Notes: generated by a model from the letters alone, not told the origin. Numbered from the stretch's first letter, positions 25,827 to 34,804 are shown. The stretch is 64,000 nucleotides of DNA from Salibacteraceae bacterium (GCA_018401875.1 JAGYJZ010000006.1:62001-126000), one strand, 5' to 3'. Translations and numbers: made by a program.

Positions 25827-26822
25827 ATGAAGGCATTAGTTACCGGTGGAGCTGGTTTTATAGGGGCTCACGTAACAAAGCATTTGCTCAACGCAGGATA
25901 TGAAGTGGTGGTGCTTGACGACCTTTCGGGCGGTTTTAAAGACAATGTTGACGATCGAGCACTGTTCATCGAAGGTTCTGTTGAAGATCATCAGCTGATC
26001 GAGCAACTTTTTAACGATCATGCCATCGATTACATCTTTCACTTGGCCGCCTATGCTGCCGAAGGTTTGAGCCATTTCATCCGAAGGTTTAATTACAACA
26101 ACAACCTTATCGGAAGCATAAACCTGATTAACGAGGCGGTGAAGCACAAAGTGAAATGTTTCGTTTTCACCTCCTCCATTGCTGTGTATGGCGAACAGAA
26201 ACCGCCAATGCGCGAAGACATGTATCCAATGCCTGAAGATCCTTATGGTGTGGCAAAATTTGCCGTTGAGATGGATTTGAAATGCGCCCACGAAATGTTT
26301 GGATTGAATTACATCATTTTCAGACCACACAATGTGTATGGTGAATTTCAGAACATTGGCGATCGTTATCGCAATGTGGTAGGGATATTCATGAATCAGC
26401 TGATGAAGGGCGAGAAACTCACTGTGTTTGGTGATGGAAAGCAAACCAGAGCCTTCAGTTATATTGACGATGTGGCTCCGGCAATCGCCAAATCAGTGGA
26501 AGTAAAAGAATCCTACAACCAAGTATTCAACATTGGTGCTGATCAAGAATACACCGTAATCGAGTTGGCACAAGCGGTGATGAATGGCATGCAAGACAGC
26601 GGTGAACTCAATCACTTGCCACCGCGCAATGAAGTGGTGCACGCCTACGCTGATCACTCGAAAGTAAAAGCCGCGTTTAATATCAGTGCGTATACTCCGT
26701 TGCAAGATGGAATCAATAAGATGGCCGCTTGGGCAAAGGAAGTGGGCTCGCGCGAAAGCAGTCGATTTGAGAATATTGAGATCACCGAGAATTTGCCTCC
26801 AGCGTGGAGAATTGACACCTAA
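25827..26822 (+). CDS. NAD-dependent epimerase/dehydratase (short-chain, nucleotide-sugar type)
   Basis: The 331-residue protein has the GGAGFIGAHV nucleotide-binding loop at the N-terminus, the TSSIAVYGEQ strand and the catalytic Tyr-x3-Lys in PYGVAKFAVE, followed by RPHNVYGE. This is the extended short-chain dehydrogenase family that epimerises or dehydrates nucleotide sugars, for example UDP-sugars. Substrate cannot be fixed, but the wording resembles UDP-glucose 4-epimerase-like enzymes. It is followed 3 bp later by a GT4 gene, so both are co-transcribed from the promoter at 25782-25810. Confidence 0.9.
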   Translation: MKALVTGGAGFIGAHVTKHLLNAGYEVVVLDDLSGGFKDNVDDRALFIEGSVEDHQLIEQLFNDHAIDYIFHLAAYAAEGLSHFIRRFNYNNNLIGSINLINEAVKHKVKCFVFTSSIAVYGEQKPPMREDMYPMPEDPYGVAKFAVEMDLKCAHEMFGLNYIIFRPHNVYGEFQNIGDRYRNVVGIFMNQLMKGEKLTVFGDGKQTRAFSYIDDVAPAIAKSVEVKESYNQVFNIGADQEYTVIELAQAVMNGMQDSGELNHLPPRNEVVHAYADHSKVKAAFNISAYTPLQDGINKMAAWAKEVGSRESSRFENIEITENLPPAWRIDT

Positions 26823-26825
26823 GCG

Positions 26826-27917
26826 ATGGCTAATCGAAAAGTGTTATTCATTGCCCAACATCGGCTCAATCGGTCGCCATCGCAGCGCTTTCGATTTGAA
26901 CAGTATCTGTCAATTCTGGAAGACAATGGGTATTCGTGCGACCTCTCTTTTTTGATTGATGAAGAAGACGATCGCATCTTTTACTCAAAAGGAAATTTGG
27001 ATAAAAAAGCGCGCATCGTAGCCAAAAGCTTCAAAAAACGACAACTCGATGCCTCTCGTGCCAACGACTATGACATCATCTTTGTGCAGCGCGAAGCCTT
27101 TATGACGGGCACGACTATTTTCGAACGGAAATTCGCAAAAAGTAAGGCGAAACTGGTATTCGACTTTGACGATAGCATATGGTTGAGCAACGTTTCTGAC
27201 GCCAATAAATCACTTAATTTTCTTAAAAATGCAGGCAAGACAGGAAAGATTATTTCTGTTTCAGACCACATCATTGCAGGTAACGATTACCTAGCCGATT
27301 ATGCGAGAAAATTCAACCATCGCGTGAGTATTATTCCAACCACCATTGATACGGATATGTATACTCCAAATAGAAATGCATCAAAATACAGCGCGGTAAC
27401 CATTGGGTGGAGCGGCAGCATTACCACCATTCAGCATTTTAACCATGCAGTGCCAGTGCTTAATCGACTGAAAAAGAAATACGCTGATCGCATCAGAATA
27501 GAGGTGATTGGGGATGGCAACTACCGGCACGAAGAATTGAATATTCAAGGAAAACCTTGGAATGCTCAATCTGAAATTGAAGATCTAAACGCGCTGGACA
27601 TCGGCATAATGCCGCTGCCTGATGACGAGTGGGCGAAGGGCAAATGCGGTCTGAAAGGACTGCAATACATGGCGCTCGGCATCCCAACGCTGATGTCGCC
27701 TGTAGGTGTGAACACGGAGATAATTCGAGAAGGTGAAAATGGATTTCTTCCACAAAACGAAGACGAATGGTTCGAAATACTTTCTGATTTAATTGAAAAT
27801 GAATCGCTCAGGGCAAGCATTGGTCAACACGGAAGGAGAACCGTGGAAGAACTCTATTCAGTGCAAGCCAATGCTCAAAAATACCTGACACTTTTCGATG
27901 CGCTTGCAGGCGCTTAA
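26826..27917 (+). CDS. family 4-like glycosyltransferase
   Basis: The 363-residue protein has GT-B features: an N-terminal domain with LVFDFDDSIWLSNVS, the central IIPTTIDTDMYTP hinge, and the donor-binding LDIGIMPLPDDEWAKGKCGLKGLQYMALGIPTLMSPVGVNTEIIREGENGF. Such enzymes take sugars from nucleotide donors to build surface glycans. The position 3 bp after the epimerase gene suggests that the two steps of one pathway are coupled. The N-terminal QHRLNRSPSQRFRFEQYL stretch is typical for a bacterial group of glycosyltransferases found with capsule or O-antigen genes. The acceptor is unknown. Confidence 0.87.
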   Translation: MANRKVLFIAQHRLNRSPSQRFRFEQYLSILEDNGYSCDLSFLIDEEDDRIFYSKGNLDKKARIVAKSFKKRQLDASRANDYDIIFVQREAFMTGTTIFERKFAKSKAKLVFDFDDSIWLSNVSDANKSLNFLKNAGKTGKIISVSDHIIAGNDYLADYARKFNHRVSIIPTTIDTDMYTPNRNASKYSAVTIGWSGSITTIQHFNHAVPVLNRLKKKYADRIRIEVIGDGNYRHEELNIQGKPWNAQSEIEDLNALDIGIMPLPDDEWAKGKCGLKGLQYMALGIPTLMSPVGVNTEIIREGENGFLPQNEDEWFEILSDLIENESLRASIGQHGRRTVEELYSVQANAQKYLTLFDALAGA

Positions 27918-27933
27918 TCGCATTTATTGATCG

Positions 27934-27941
27934 TACATTTG
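27934..27941 (+). promoter_or_regulatory. candidate -7 box upstream of gcvT
   Basis: TACATTTG matches the TAnnTTTG consensus and sits 19 bases before the gcvT ATG. A TTG at 27904-27906 is somewhat far for a -33 element, so only the -7 box is supported. Confidence 0.4.
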
Positions 27942-27960
27942 CCGCGCAATAAAACAAATT

Positions 27961-29046
27961 ATGAAAAAAACTGCCCTTTACGATAAACACAATGCACTCG
28001 GTGCTAAGATGGTTCCATTTGCAGGATACGATATGCCTGTTCAGTATTCAAACTTGGGTGCCGAGCACATCAATGTACGCGAAAATGTGGGGGTTTTTGA
28101 TGTGTCTCACATGGGTGAGTTTTTCTTAAGTGGCAAAGGTGCGCTCGACCTTATTCAGCGCGTAACATCCAATGACGCGTCTAAATTGGAGCCCGGAAAA
28201 GTGCAGTATTCATGCCTTCCAAATAAAACGGGTGGTATTGTAGACGACTTGCTGGTGTATTGCCTCGGAGAAGATGAATTTATGCTGGTAGTGAATGCAT
28301 CAAATATCGAAAAGGATTGGAATTGGATTCAAAGTTTCAATACCGAGAATGTCAACATGGTTGATCGTTCTGACGAATATTCATTATTGGCTATACAAGG
28401 ACCAAAGGCTACAGCGGCTATTCAATCGTTGACTAATCTTGACATTGCTTCGATGCCCTACTACACTGTGCAAGTGGGAAAGTTTGCCCATGTGGATGAT
28501 GTGATCGTTGCCACCACAGGCTATACAGGTTCAGGTGGGTATGAAATCTATTTCAAAAACGAAGTGGCGGAGCAGATTTGGGACGCTGTTTTTGCGGCAG
28601 GAAAAGATCAAAACATCATGCCTGCTGGACTCGGAGCGCGTGACACACTGCGCATGGAAATGGGGTTTTGCTTGTATGGCAACGACATCAATGATGAAAC
28701 ATCTCCGCTTGAAGCAGGCCTAGGATGGATCACAAAATTCACAAAAGACTTCACCAATTCTGAGGCACTGAAAGCGCAAAAAGAAGCTGGTGTTTCGCGT
28801 AAACTAGTTGGATTTGAAGTGTTAGAAAAAGGTCCAATTCCTCGTCATGGTTATGAAATTCAAAGTAAAGAAGGTGAAGTAATTGGCGAAGTTACCAGCG
28901 GCACGATGGCTCCATCACTCGGAAGAGCGATCGCGATGGGATACGTCAATCGCCCTTATTTTTCAGAAGGTTCTGAGGTGAATATCATCATCAGAAACAA
29001 AGTGCTTCCTGCCCGCGTGGTGAAGTTTCCCTTCTTAACCCAATAG
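27961..29046 (+). CDS. gcvT: aminomethyltransferase (glycine cleavage system T protein)
   Basis: The 361-residue protein opens with KKTALYDKHNALGAKMVPFAGYDMPVQYSNLGAEHINVRENVGVFDVSHMGEF, the hallmark of GcvT. Further blocks are LVVNASNIEKDW, YTGSGGYEIYF and GLGARDTLRMEMGFCLYG. The enzyme transfers the methylene group of the aminomethyl-lipoyl H-protein to tetrahydrofolate, releasing ammonia in glycine cleavage. Length is normal. No gcvH or gcvP is in the window, so the system genes are dispersed, as is common in this phylum. Confidence 0.95.
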   Translation: MKKTALYDKHNALGAKMVPFAGYDMPVQYSNLGAEHINVRENVGVFDVSHMGEFFLSGKGALDLIQRVTSNDASKLEPGKVQYSCLPNKTGGIVDDLLVYCLGEDEFMLVVNASNIEKDWNWIQSFNTENVNMVDRSDEYSLLAIQGPKATAAIQSLTNLDIASMPYYTVQVGKFAHVDDVIVATTGYTGSGGYEIYFKNEVAEQIWDAVFAAGKDQNIMPAGLGARDTLRMEMGFCLYGNDINDETSPLEAGLGWITKFTKDFTNSEALKAQKEAGVSRKLVGFEVLEKGPIPRHGYEIQSKEGEVIGEVTSGTMAPSLGRAIAMGYVNRPYFSEGSEVNIIIRNKVLPARVVKFPFLTQ

Positions 29047-29112
29047 AGTTTATCTCTTCGTTAATTCCTTTTGGAGTTCGTTTTTACTCCGTTGGAATAA
29101 TTATTTTCGATC

Positions 29113-30081
29113 ATGCACAAAAAACTACCCTCATTGCTTGTCTTGTTGGTGATTCCATACAGCGTGTTTTGTTGGGGTTTTTTTGGTCACCGAAACATCA
29201 ATCGTATGGCCGTGTATACCTTGCCTACAGAGTTGATGGTGTTCTACAAAGACAACATAGAGTTTGTGACCGAACATGCAGTTGACCCTGATATGAGGAG
29301 GTATGTGGTGAAGGAGGAAGCTCCACGTCATTACATCGATATCGATCATTATGGCGAAACACCGTTTGATGATGTTCCTCGCGAGTGGGACGAAGCCATC
29401 GAAAAGTTTACGGAAGACACCCTGCAAGCATATGGTATTGTGCCGTGGTATGTTGAGGTGATGTATCGAAGGCTCGTTTACGCGTTTCGGAATAAAGATC
29501 TTGCATACGCATTAAAGGTTTCCGCAGATTTAGGCCACTACATTGCCGATGCTCATGTGCCCTTGCACACTACGGAAAACTACAACGGGCAGCTCACCAA
29601 TCAAATAGGAATTCATGGGTTTTGGGAATCACGGTTGCCGGAATTGTATGCTGAAGACTACGATTTTTTCACCGGCAAAGCCAAGTACATCGATTCACCG
29701 CTGAATCATATTTGGGATGCTGTAGAGGCGAGCAGCAATGCTGTAGATTCGGTGCTGTTGTTTGAGCGCGAATTGACCGAGGCTTACCCTGCGGATAGAA
29801 AATTTGCCTTTGATCAACGCGGAAACTCAACAGTGAAAACCTACTCGCGTGATTTCTCTCTTGACTACCATCTCAGCATGAATGGCATGGTGGAGCGCAG
29901 GATGCGGTCGTCCATCATCACCGTGGGTAGTTTGTGGTATTCAGCATGGATTGAAGCCGGAAAACCTGACTTTAAATCGGGATTCAATCCTATTGAGCTT
30001 GAAAAATTCGAGGAAGAGCGCAAAGAATTGGAAGCTAAAAGGGCGGCTAATCCAATACTTGGTCGAGAGCATGACGATTAA
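29113..30081 (+). CDS. secreted S1/P1 nuclease-like zinc phosphodiesterase
   Basis: A signal peptide (MHKKLPSLLVLLVIPYSVF) is followed by WGFFGHRNINRMAV. Processing before Trp would expose the N-terminal Trp-Gly-x-x-Gly-His that binds zinc in S1/P1 nucleases and zinc phospholipase C. Other ligand regions are APRHYIDIDHY, LGHYIADAHVPLHT and IGIHGFWESRLPEL. The family cleaves single-stranded nucleic acids and 3'-nucleotides or phospholipids. The mature start at Trp would require cleavage at the Cys-Trp bond, which is plausible. The product is 322 residues, including an unconserved charged C-terminal tail. Confidence 0.85.
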   Translation: MHKKLPSLLVLLVIPYSVFCWGFFGHRNINRMAVYTLPTELMVFYKDNIEFVTEHAVDPDMRRYVVKEEAPRHYIDIDHYGETPFDDVPREWDEAIEKFTEDTLQAYGIVPWYVEVMYRRLVYAFRNKDLAYALKVSADLGHYIADAHVPLHTTENYNGQLTNQIGIHGFWESRLPELYAEDYDFFTGKAKYIDSPLNHIWDAVEASSNAVDSVLLFERELTEAYPADRKFAFDQRGNSTVKTYSRDFSLDYHLSMNGMVERRMRSSIITVGSLWYSAWIEAGKPDFKSGFNPIELEKFEEERKELEAKRAANPILGREHDD

Positions 30082-30977
30082 TCCTCATCGATTTGCCAAA
30101 TGATTATGCTTCGATCATCGCTGCACGATGCGAAACGATTATCGTTTATGGCCAGCAACCGATTTACAGAATTGAGGTGACCGCCCATTTTAGCCCGATC
30201 GAGGCGGATGGGTTTTTCATTAAAATCAAAATCCCATACTTTAATGGTTTTATCCCTGCTTGCAGTGGCAATCCATTGCTTCGATTGGTTCACAAGAATA
30301 TCGTAAATCGCATAATTGTGCGCGGGAATTTCTTTCACCATTCGAAAGCCATCAGTACTGCTCCAAAGCCTTATATGTGCATCTTTTCCACCGGTGATTA
30401 AATCTCCCGAAGGCAAGAATGCTGCGCTATTGCACGATTCTTCATGGGCGTCAAATTCGAAAACGATGCTGTGACTCTTGTTTTCTAAAACGACACATCT
30501 GCCATCACCACAGGCTATGGCAGTTAGAGTTGCATCCTTGTTTTGTGCCACTCGTCTAATTTTTTTTGTGGTTAGCTTCAGGTGCCATAAAAGACTCCAA
30601 TCAGCTGTATTCCAAACACTCACACTGCCATCAGCACAAGAAGCATAAACGCGCTCGTGCACAGAATCAACAAAGAGGTCAAACAATGCCTTATCGTGCA
30701 GTTTCAAATGCCTCACTTCATTTTTAGTAATCAAATCAATGACATGCATGCTGCCGTTTGATGTGCCTATGACCAATTGACTATTGATGTGCAGCAAGCT
30801 GTAAACCGATGCCTCGGTGCGAATGGCAAATGGAATCGTTTCTCCGAGAATGAGATCCCATTCGGCCACCACACGATCAGCTCCTGCGCTGAAAAGTGTA
30901 TGGCTTTTATTTCCTGGGGCGATGGCGTACAGTGCAGCGCTGTGAGCCGTGAGTTGATTAATCTTAGTGATGTTCAT
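30078..30977 (-). CDS. WD40-repeat protein
   Basis: The 299-residue protein consists of about seven WD40 blades, visible as repeated D.SVSVW, DAHIRLW, DKTIKVW and DRSIIIW units with the GH-type starts (AHEESCNSAAFLPSG, HNYAIYDILVNQS, HLNSVNRLLAI). It should fold as a single propeller for protein binding. There is no signal peptide, so it is cytosolic. It overlaps the convergent nuclease-like gene by 4 bp and is preceded, 3 bp upstream, by the pterin dehydratase gene on the same strand, and before that by the thioesterase gene, making a three-gene unit. The function is unknown. Confidence 0.85.
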   Translation of the reverse strand: MNITKINQLTAHSAALYAIAPGNKSHTLFSAGADRVVAEWDLILGETIPFAIRTEASVYSLLHINSQLVIGTSNGSMHVIDLITKNEVRHLKLHDKALFDLFVDSVHERVYASCADGSVSVWNTADWSLLWHLKLTTKKIRRVAQNKDATLTAIACGDGRCVVLENKSHSIVFEFDAHEESCNSAAFLPSGDLITGGKDAHIRLWSSTDGFRMVKEIPAHNYAIYDILVNQSKQWIATASRDKTIKVWDFDFNEKPIRLDRAKMGGHLNSVNRLLAINDNRFASCSDDRSIIIWQIDED

Positions 30978-30980
30978 GCA

Positions 30981-31226
30981 TTAAAGCGCGTCAATCGCTT
31001 CAGCGAGCTTTCGATCTTTTTCGGTGATTACATCTCCCGCATCATGCGTGCTCAAAAGGATGGTCACCCGATTGTAAACATTCGTCCAATTGGGATGGTG
31101 TTGGTGTTCTTCTGCCAACTCGGCCACATCTCTCATAAAACCCCAAGCCTCCTTGAAGTCTTCAAATTCAAAGGTGCATGTAAGTGCAGTTTTTCCTTCC
31201 CCTAAATCTTGTTCTGTCCAGCTCAT
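30981..31226 (-). CDS. phhB: 4a-hydroxytetrahydrobiopterin dehydratase
   Basis: The 81-residue protein carries the pterin-4a-carbinolamine dehydratase signature: FMRDVAELAEEHQHHPNWTNVYNRVTILLSTHDAGDVITEKD. The HHPNW histidines are catalytic. It dehydrates 4a-hydroxy-pterin formed by aromatic amino acid hydroxylases; in bacteria without such hydroxylases it is also linked to molybdopterin. It is very short and lacks an N-terminal strand of longer homologues, which is common. It sits in a tight unit (thioesterase, PCD, WD40). Confidence 0.93.
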   Translation of the reverse strand: MSWTEQDLGEGKTALTCTFEFEDFKEAWGFMRDVAELAEEHQHHPNWTNVYNRVTILLSTHDAGDVITEKDRKLAEAIDAL

Positions 31227-31234
31227 TGCTATTG

Positions 31235-31672
31235 TTATTTGTTGATTTTATTTTTCGGAACTACAGCCATTGTAATCCGGCTGATGCATACCAAATTTCC
31301 TTCTTCATCTTTTATTTCAATGCTCCAAACTTGGGTGGATTTGCCCCTATGAATAGGTCGAGCCGTGCCCACCACGCGTCCTTTTGTTACTGGCCGCAGG
31401 TGATTGGCATTAATCTCCATGCCAACACAAAAAAACTTTTCTGGATCAACGGTCAAATGTGCGCCAATACTGCCTAAACTCTCTGCCAGCGAAACAGAAG
31501 CGCCTCCGTGCAAAATACCATAAGGTTGTGTGGTGCGATGATCAACAGGCATATCGCCTTGAATATAGTCGTCACCCAAAGCGGTGATGCGTATGTCTAA
31601 CGTTTCTAGAAGTGTTCCTTGCCGCATTTCATCAGCATTGTAGGCGCTCGTATTTTGAAACCAAATGGACAT
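31235..31672 (-). CDS. hotdog-fold acyl-CoA thioesterase, PaaI/MenI-like
   Basis: The 145-residue protein has the 4-hydroxybenzoyl-CoA thioesterase/PaaI signature: PYGILHGGASVSLAESLGSIGAHL, with GILHGGA and the catalytic acidic residue in LAESLGS, and VVGTARPIHRGKSTQVWSIEI. Members hydrolyse aryl- or acyl-CoA. A close relative is 1,4-dihydroxy-2-naphthoyl-CoA hydrolase of menaquinone synthesis. The exact substrate is undetermined. It is the first gene of the minus-strand unit, 8 bp upstream of the pterin dehydratase gene, and diverges from ispE. Confidence 0.9.
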   Translation of the reverse strand: MSIWFQNTSAYNADEMRQGTLLETLDIRITALGDDYIQGDMPVDHRTTQPYGILHGGASVSLAESLGSIGAHLTVDPEKFFCVGMEINANHLRPVTKGRVVGTARPIHRGKSTQVWSIEIKDEEGNLVCISRITMAVVPKNKINK

Positions 31673-31790
31673 AATTGTTAATTTTAGGAGGGTTCAAACT
31701 TAGTCAATACTTGACTGACTCATAGGGAAGACCTTCCGGTAATAATTTTTAGTTCTGCCTTTAATAAAAGTTCAATCTTCGCATTTCAGA

Positions 31791-32648
31791 ATGCTGCTTT
31801 TTCCAAATATCAAAATTAACTTAGGCCTTTACATCACTGGCAAACGCCCTGATGGCTACCACAATATTGAAAGTATTTTTTATCCTGTGCAATGGCGCGA
31901 GGCCATCGAAATTACAAATCGGGCAGTGGAGGTTAGTGGTTTTTCAGGAATCACTGCGGAGATTGAGTCAGGGAAAGTTCGTTTTATGAGCTACGGCATC
32001 CCGATTCCCGGTGACGCGGAGTCTAATTTGTGCATTAAAGTGTATCACTTATTAGAGGAGTGGTTTAACCTTCCCGCTATCGATATTCACCTGCTAAAAA
32101 CACTGCCTATTGGAGCTGGGTTGGGCGGTGGCAGTGCCGATGCAGCTTATACTTTACGTGCTTTGAAGGAGTTTTTTGAACTCAGAATCTCTGATGCAGA
32201 AGCCAAGGACATCCTCGCTAAGGTAGGCAGTGATTGCCCTTTTTTCTGGGAGAATAAACCCATGTTTGTTTATGGACGGGGCGAACGCATGCGGCCGATC
32301 GACCTCGACTTAAGTGCATATTATATTCTTTTGGTTAATCCGAATATTCATATTTCAACGAAGGAAGCCTATGCTGGAGTTCGTCCAAAGCCGCCAGGGA
32401 TTGACTTAGAAATGATTCCTAGTATTGGGGTGGAAGGGTGGAAGGATGTCTTGATCAATGATTTTGAAACGAGTATTTTTCCGAATCATCCATCCATCCG
32501 CGGCATTAAAGAAGCGCTCTACCAAAATGGTGCTTTGTATGCATCCATGACAGGGAGTGGCTCAACGGTGTTTGGAATTTTCAAAGAAGAGCCCAATGCC
32601 GAAATGTTTACTGATTTTGTGACGTGGAAAGGAAGGCTTACTTTTTAA
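31791..32648 (+). CDS. ispE: 4-(cytidine 5'-diphospho)-2-C-methyl-D-erythritol kinase
   Basis: The 285-residue protein has the GHMP kinase ATP loop PIGAGLGGGSADAAYTL and the IspE opening PNIKINLGLYITGKRPDGYHNIESIFYPV, plus the C-terminal YASMTGSGSTVFGIF. IspE phosphorylates CDP-methylerythritol in the non-mevalonate isoprenoid pathway. The 3' end overlaps the convergent CpcT-like gene by 11 bp. Length is normal. Confidence 0.95.
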   Translation: MLLFPNIKINLGLYITGKRPDGYHNIESIFYPVQWREAIEITNRAVEVSGFSGITAEIESGKVRFMSYGIPIPGDAESNLCIKVYHLLEEWFNLPAIDIHLLKTLPIGAGLGGGSADAAYTLRALKEFFELRISDAEAKDILAKVGSDCPFFWENKPMFVYGRGERMRPIDLDLSAYYILLVNPNIHISTKEAYAGVRPKPPGIDLEMIPSIGVEGWKDVLINDFETSIFPNHPSIRGIKEALYQNGALYASMTGSGSTVFGIFKEEPNAEMFTDFVTWKGRLTF

Positions 32649-33243
32649 GTAATTCATGTCCGCCTAAGACTGGTCCCCACACTTGTTTACCCTCTTCTGT
32701 CCAACCACGGTCCCAACTAACGATCTTATTCTCATGAATCTCAACATAGTTTGAAGCGATGGAAGCACCACCCAAATTAGTCGGACATTTGGCTTCAGTG
32801 GTGCCCTTGAACACGCCTTTAGCATAATGAAGGCCTATTTGACAGCCGTCTAAAAACATCAATTCTTCTATGCTGATGTCGTCAAATAATTTTGGCTTTT
32901 TGTGCGCTCCGATATACTGCTGGTGATCAGGAAGATCAAAAACATAAAGCACATATTTGCCGCTTTCTAACTCCACCAGTTGATAGATGCGCTGCAGGTA
33001 GGGTTTCTTTAAACTTTTTGCAGCCGCTTGTTCTACGTAAAGCCATACGACTTCGGGTTGTTCTTCCCAAATTCTGGTCATTTTCAAGCTGATATCGAGG
33101 AAGTTAGTGTCTGCCTGAGCTTGAGCTTTTGAACTAAAACTACCTGTCATGCGCGATGCTAAAAGCTCGAGTGACGGTTGTTGAGCAACTCCTGAAAATG
33201 CCAAGGTAAAGGCAATGATGAATGTCGCGAACTTTAAGATCAT
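32638..33243 (-). CDS. CpcT/CpeT-like protein in a non-phototroph
   Basis: The 201-residue protein begins with a signal peptide (to ~residue 20, FSGVAQ) and then LELLASRMTGSFSSKAQAQADTNFLDISLKMTRIWEE, followed by VWLYVEQAAAKSLKKPYLQRIYQLVELE and MFLDGCQIGLHYAKGVFKGTTEAKCPTNL. That sequence profile is CpcT/CpeT (a chromophore lyase family for phycobiliproteins). No phycobiliprotein or bilin genes are present, so the ligand in this bacterium must be another molecule. The two conserved cysteine-containing segments (C158 and C177 region) could form a disulfide in the periplasm. The gene overlaps ispE's stop by 11 bp. Confidence 0.8.
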   Translation of the reverse strand: MILKFATFIIAFTLAFSGVAQQPSLELLASRMTGSFSSKAQAQADTNFLDISLKMTRIWEEQPEVVWLYVEQAAAKSLKKPYLQRIYQLVELESGKYVLYVFDLPDHQQYIGAHKKPKLFDDISIEELMFLDGCQIGLHYAKGVFKGTTEAKCPTNLGGASIASNYVEIHENKIVSWDRGWTEEGKQVWGPVLGGHELLKK

Positions 33244-33251
33244 ATGCTTAG

Positions 33252-34709
33252 TTATTCGTTTTCAGCCATTTCCTGCCATCCGAAAAGCTTTCCTTCTTTA
33301 ATCATATTTCCAACAATGCTCGGAACCATGTATTCCCATCCTTCTTCACCGTCTTTGATTTTTCGAACTACATGATCAGAGAAAATGTGCAAAATGTCTG
33401 TGTTTGAACAACGTATCTGCTCTATTTTACCTTTCATTTTCAAATAGTCGATGAGAAGGTTAATGGACTCATCCTCAAATTTTATGTCATCCAATGTTTT
33501 TAGGGTTTCTCCGTCTTTTTGTAACGCTGGATATACATATACTTTAACGTTTCTACCAAACAAGATACCATAGGCTTCGAGCAGTCTACCTTTTAGGCGG
33601 TCATAGTATTTATCGTCAAAAATTTGAATCAAGTTGTCAACGCCTAAAATTACTCCAACTTTTCGGTTGCGCACTGAGTCGCTTAAATACGATACCAAGG
33701 TGTAGTACTTCTGATAGTTTGAAATCAAAACAGTGTACCCTAAACTTCCGATGATGTCTACGCGGTCTAAGAAGTCTTTTTCATCAATGTGCCCTTCAGC
33801 ACTCAGATCTTTGAGTGTAAGTTCGAACAGCACTTGAATGCGATCAACATCGATATCTTCTTCTTTTCTAAACTCTTTCAATCCCATTTTCAGCATGTCG
33901 AGGTTGACATGGGTGAGCGGCCTGAAACGCCCTCTTAGCACCAAGATGTTTTTCTTGTAGAGCGCTTGTGAAGCTTGCAGAACATCACCATTTGGACCAA
34001 AAAGTGCGGCATCAGTCATTCCATTCTTAACCAAAAGAAGACTTAATACGCGATTGTCAATATGCTCAAAATCGGGCCCTGATAATCGAAACATGTCAAT
34101 TTCAATTCTTCCTTGCCCGAGTCCATCGAGCAAGCTATTGAGCATCATCTCAGGATTGTCGGCATAGTGATATGCTGCGTAGATGAGATTTACCCCCACT
34201 CTTCCCAATGCTTTTTGTTGGAGTAATCCGTCATTGTCGTTCATGATCACGTGAAAAACGCATTCATTTGGAGGCGTATTTGGTTTCAACTGAAACCTCA
34301 ATCCAAACCAGCCGTGTCCTTTATTTGTCTTGTAATAGTTAAGGATTTCAACTGTGTTTACGAATGAGAAAAACCGCGTATCTTCTTTTCTGTACTCTAG
34401 TTTATTCAGAAGATTAGAATACTCTTTGTCGAGCATGGTAATCAATCGTGGTTCGGCCACATACTTTTTCGAAGCTCCGTAAATGGAGTCTGAAATTTTC
34501 ATGTCGTAGGCTGATGTAGTTAATGCTATCGTACCCGATGCTCCGCCTGCCGCAAAAAAGTTCGCAGATACTTCCTGTCCTGCTCCAATTTCAGCGAATG
34601 ACCCGTAAATGCTGCCGTCTAAATTTATGGATAACGCCTTCTCTTTAACACCTATTTCTCTATTCATACGATTTGCTGTTTCAAGCTGATTCAAAGCTAC
34701 ACGCTTCAA
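33252..34709 (-). CDS. conserved Bacteroidota protein, often labelled nicotinate-nucleotide adenylyltransferase-like
   Basis: The 485-residue protein has the recognisable segments LDGSIYGSFAEIGAGQEVSANFFAAGGASGTIA, YGASKKYVAEPRLITMLDKEY and GWFGLRFQLKPNTPPNECVFHVIMND. In Bacteroidota genomes this family is often annotated as a nicotinate-nucleotide adenylyltransferase, though the canonical NadD HxGH and ISSTxxR motifs are absent here. I therefore treat the function as unknown. The later part (GVILGVDNLIQIFDDKYYDRLKGRLLEAYGILFGRNVKVYVYPAL) is well conserved within the family. It appears cytosolic. A strong terminator (34805-34832) separates it from the PKD gene upstream. Confidence 0.72.
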   Translation of the reverse strand: MKRVALNQLETANRMNREIGVKEKALSINLDGSIYGSFAEIGAGQEVSANFFAAGGASGTIALTTSAYDMKISDSIYGASKKYVAEPRLITMLDKEYSNLLNKLEYRKEDTRFFSFVNTVEILNYYKTNKGHGWFGLRFQLKPNTPPNECVFHVIMNDNDGLLQQKALGRVGVNLIYAAYHYADNPEMMLNSLLDGLGQGRIEIDMFRLSGPDFEHIDNRVLSLLLVKNGMTDAALFGPNGDVLQASQALYKKNILVLRGRFRPLTHVNLDMLKMGLKEFRKEEDIDVDRIQVLFELTLKDLSAEGHIDEKDFLDRVDIIGSLGYTVLISNYQKYYTLVSYLSDSVRNRKVGVILGVDNLIQIFDDKYYDRLKGRLLEAYGILFGRNVKVYVYPALQKDGETLKTLDDIKFEDESINLLIDYLKMKGKIEQIRCSNTDILHIFSDHVVRKIKDGEEGWEYMVPSIVGNMIKEGKLFGWQEMAENE

Positions 34710-34804
34710 ATTGTTTGACGCGTTCTATTCGACAAAGGTTAGGGCTGCAACGATAGGTCAAAGTATTTGTTTGTTAAAGATTTCCACAATGCAATCCTTA
34801 AACG

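Noticed and set aside
29072-29089. GGAGT/ACTCC hairpin after gcvT
   Set aside because: The stem is only 5 bp with an 8-base loop and no T run follows, so it was not called a terminator.
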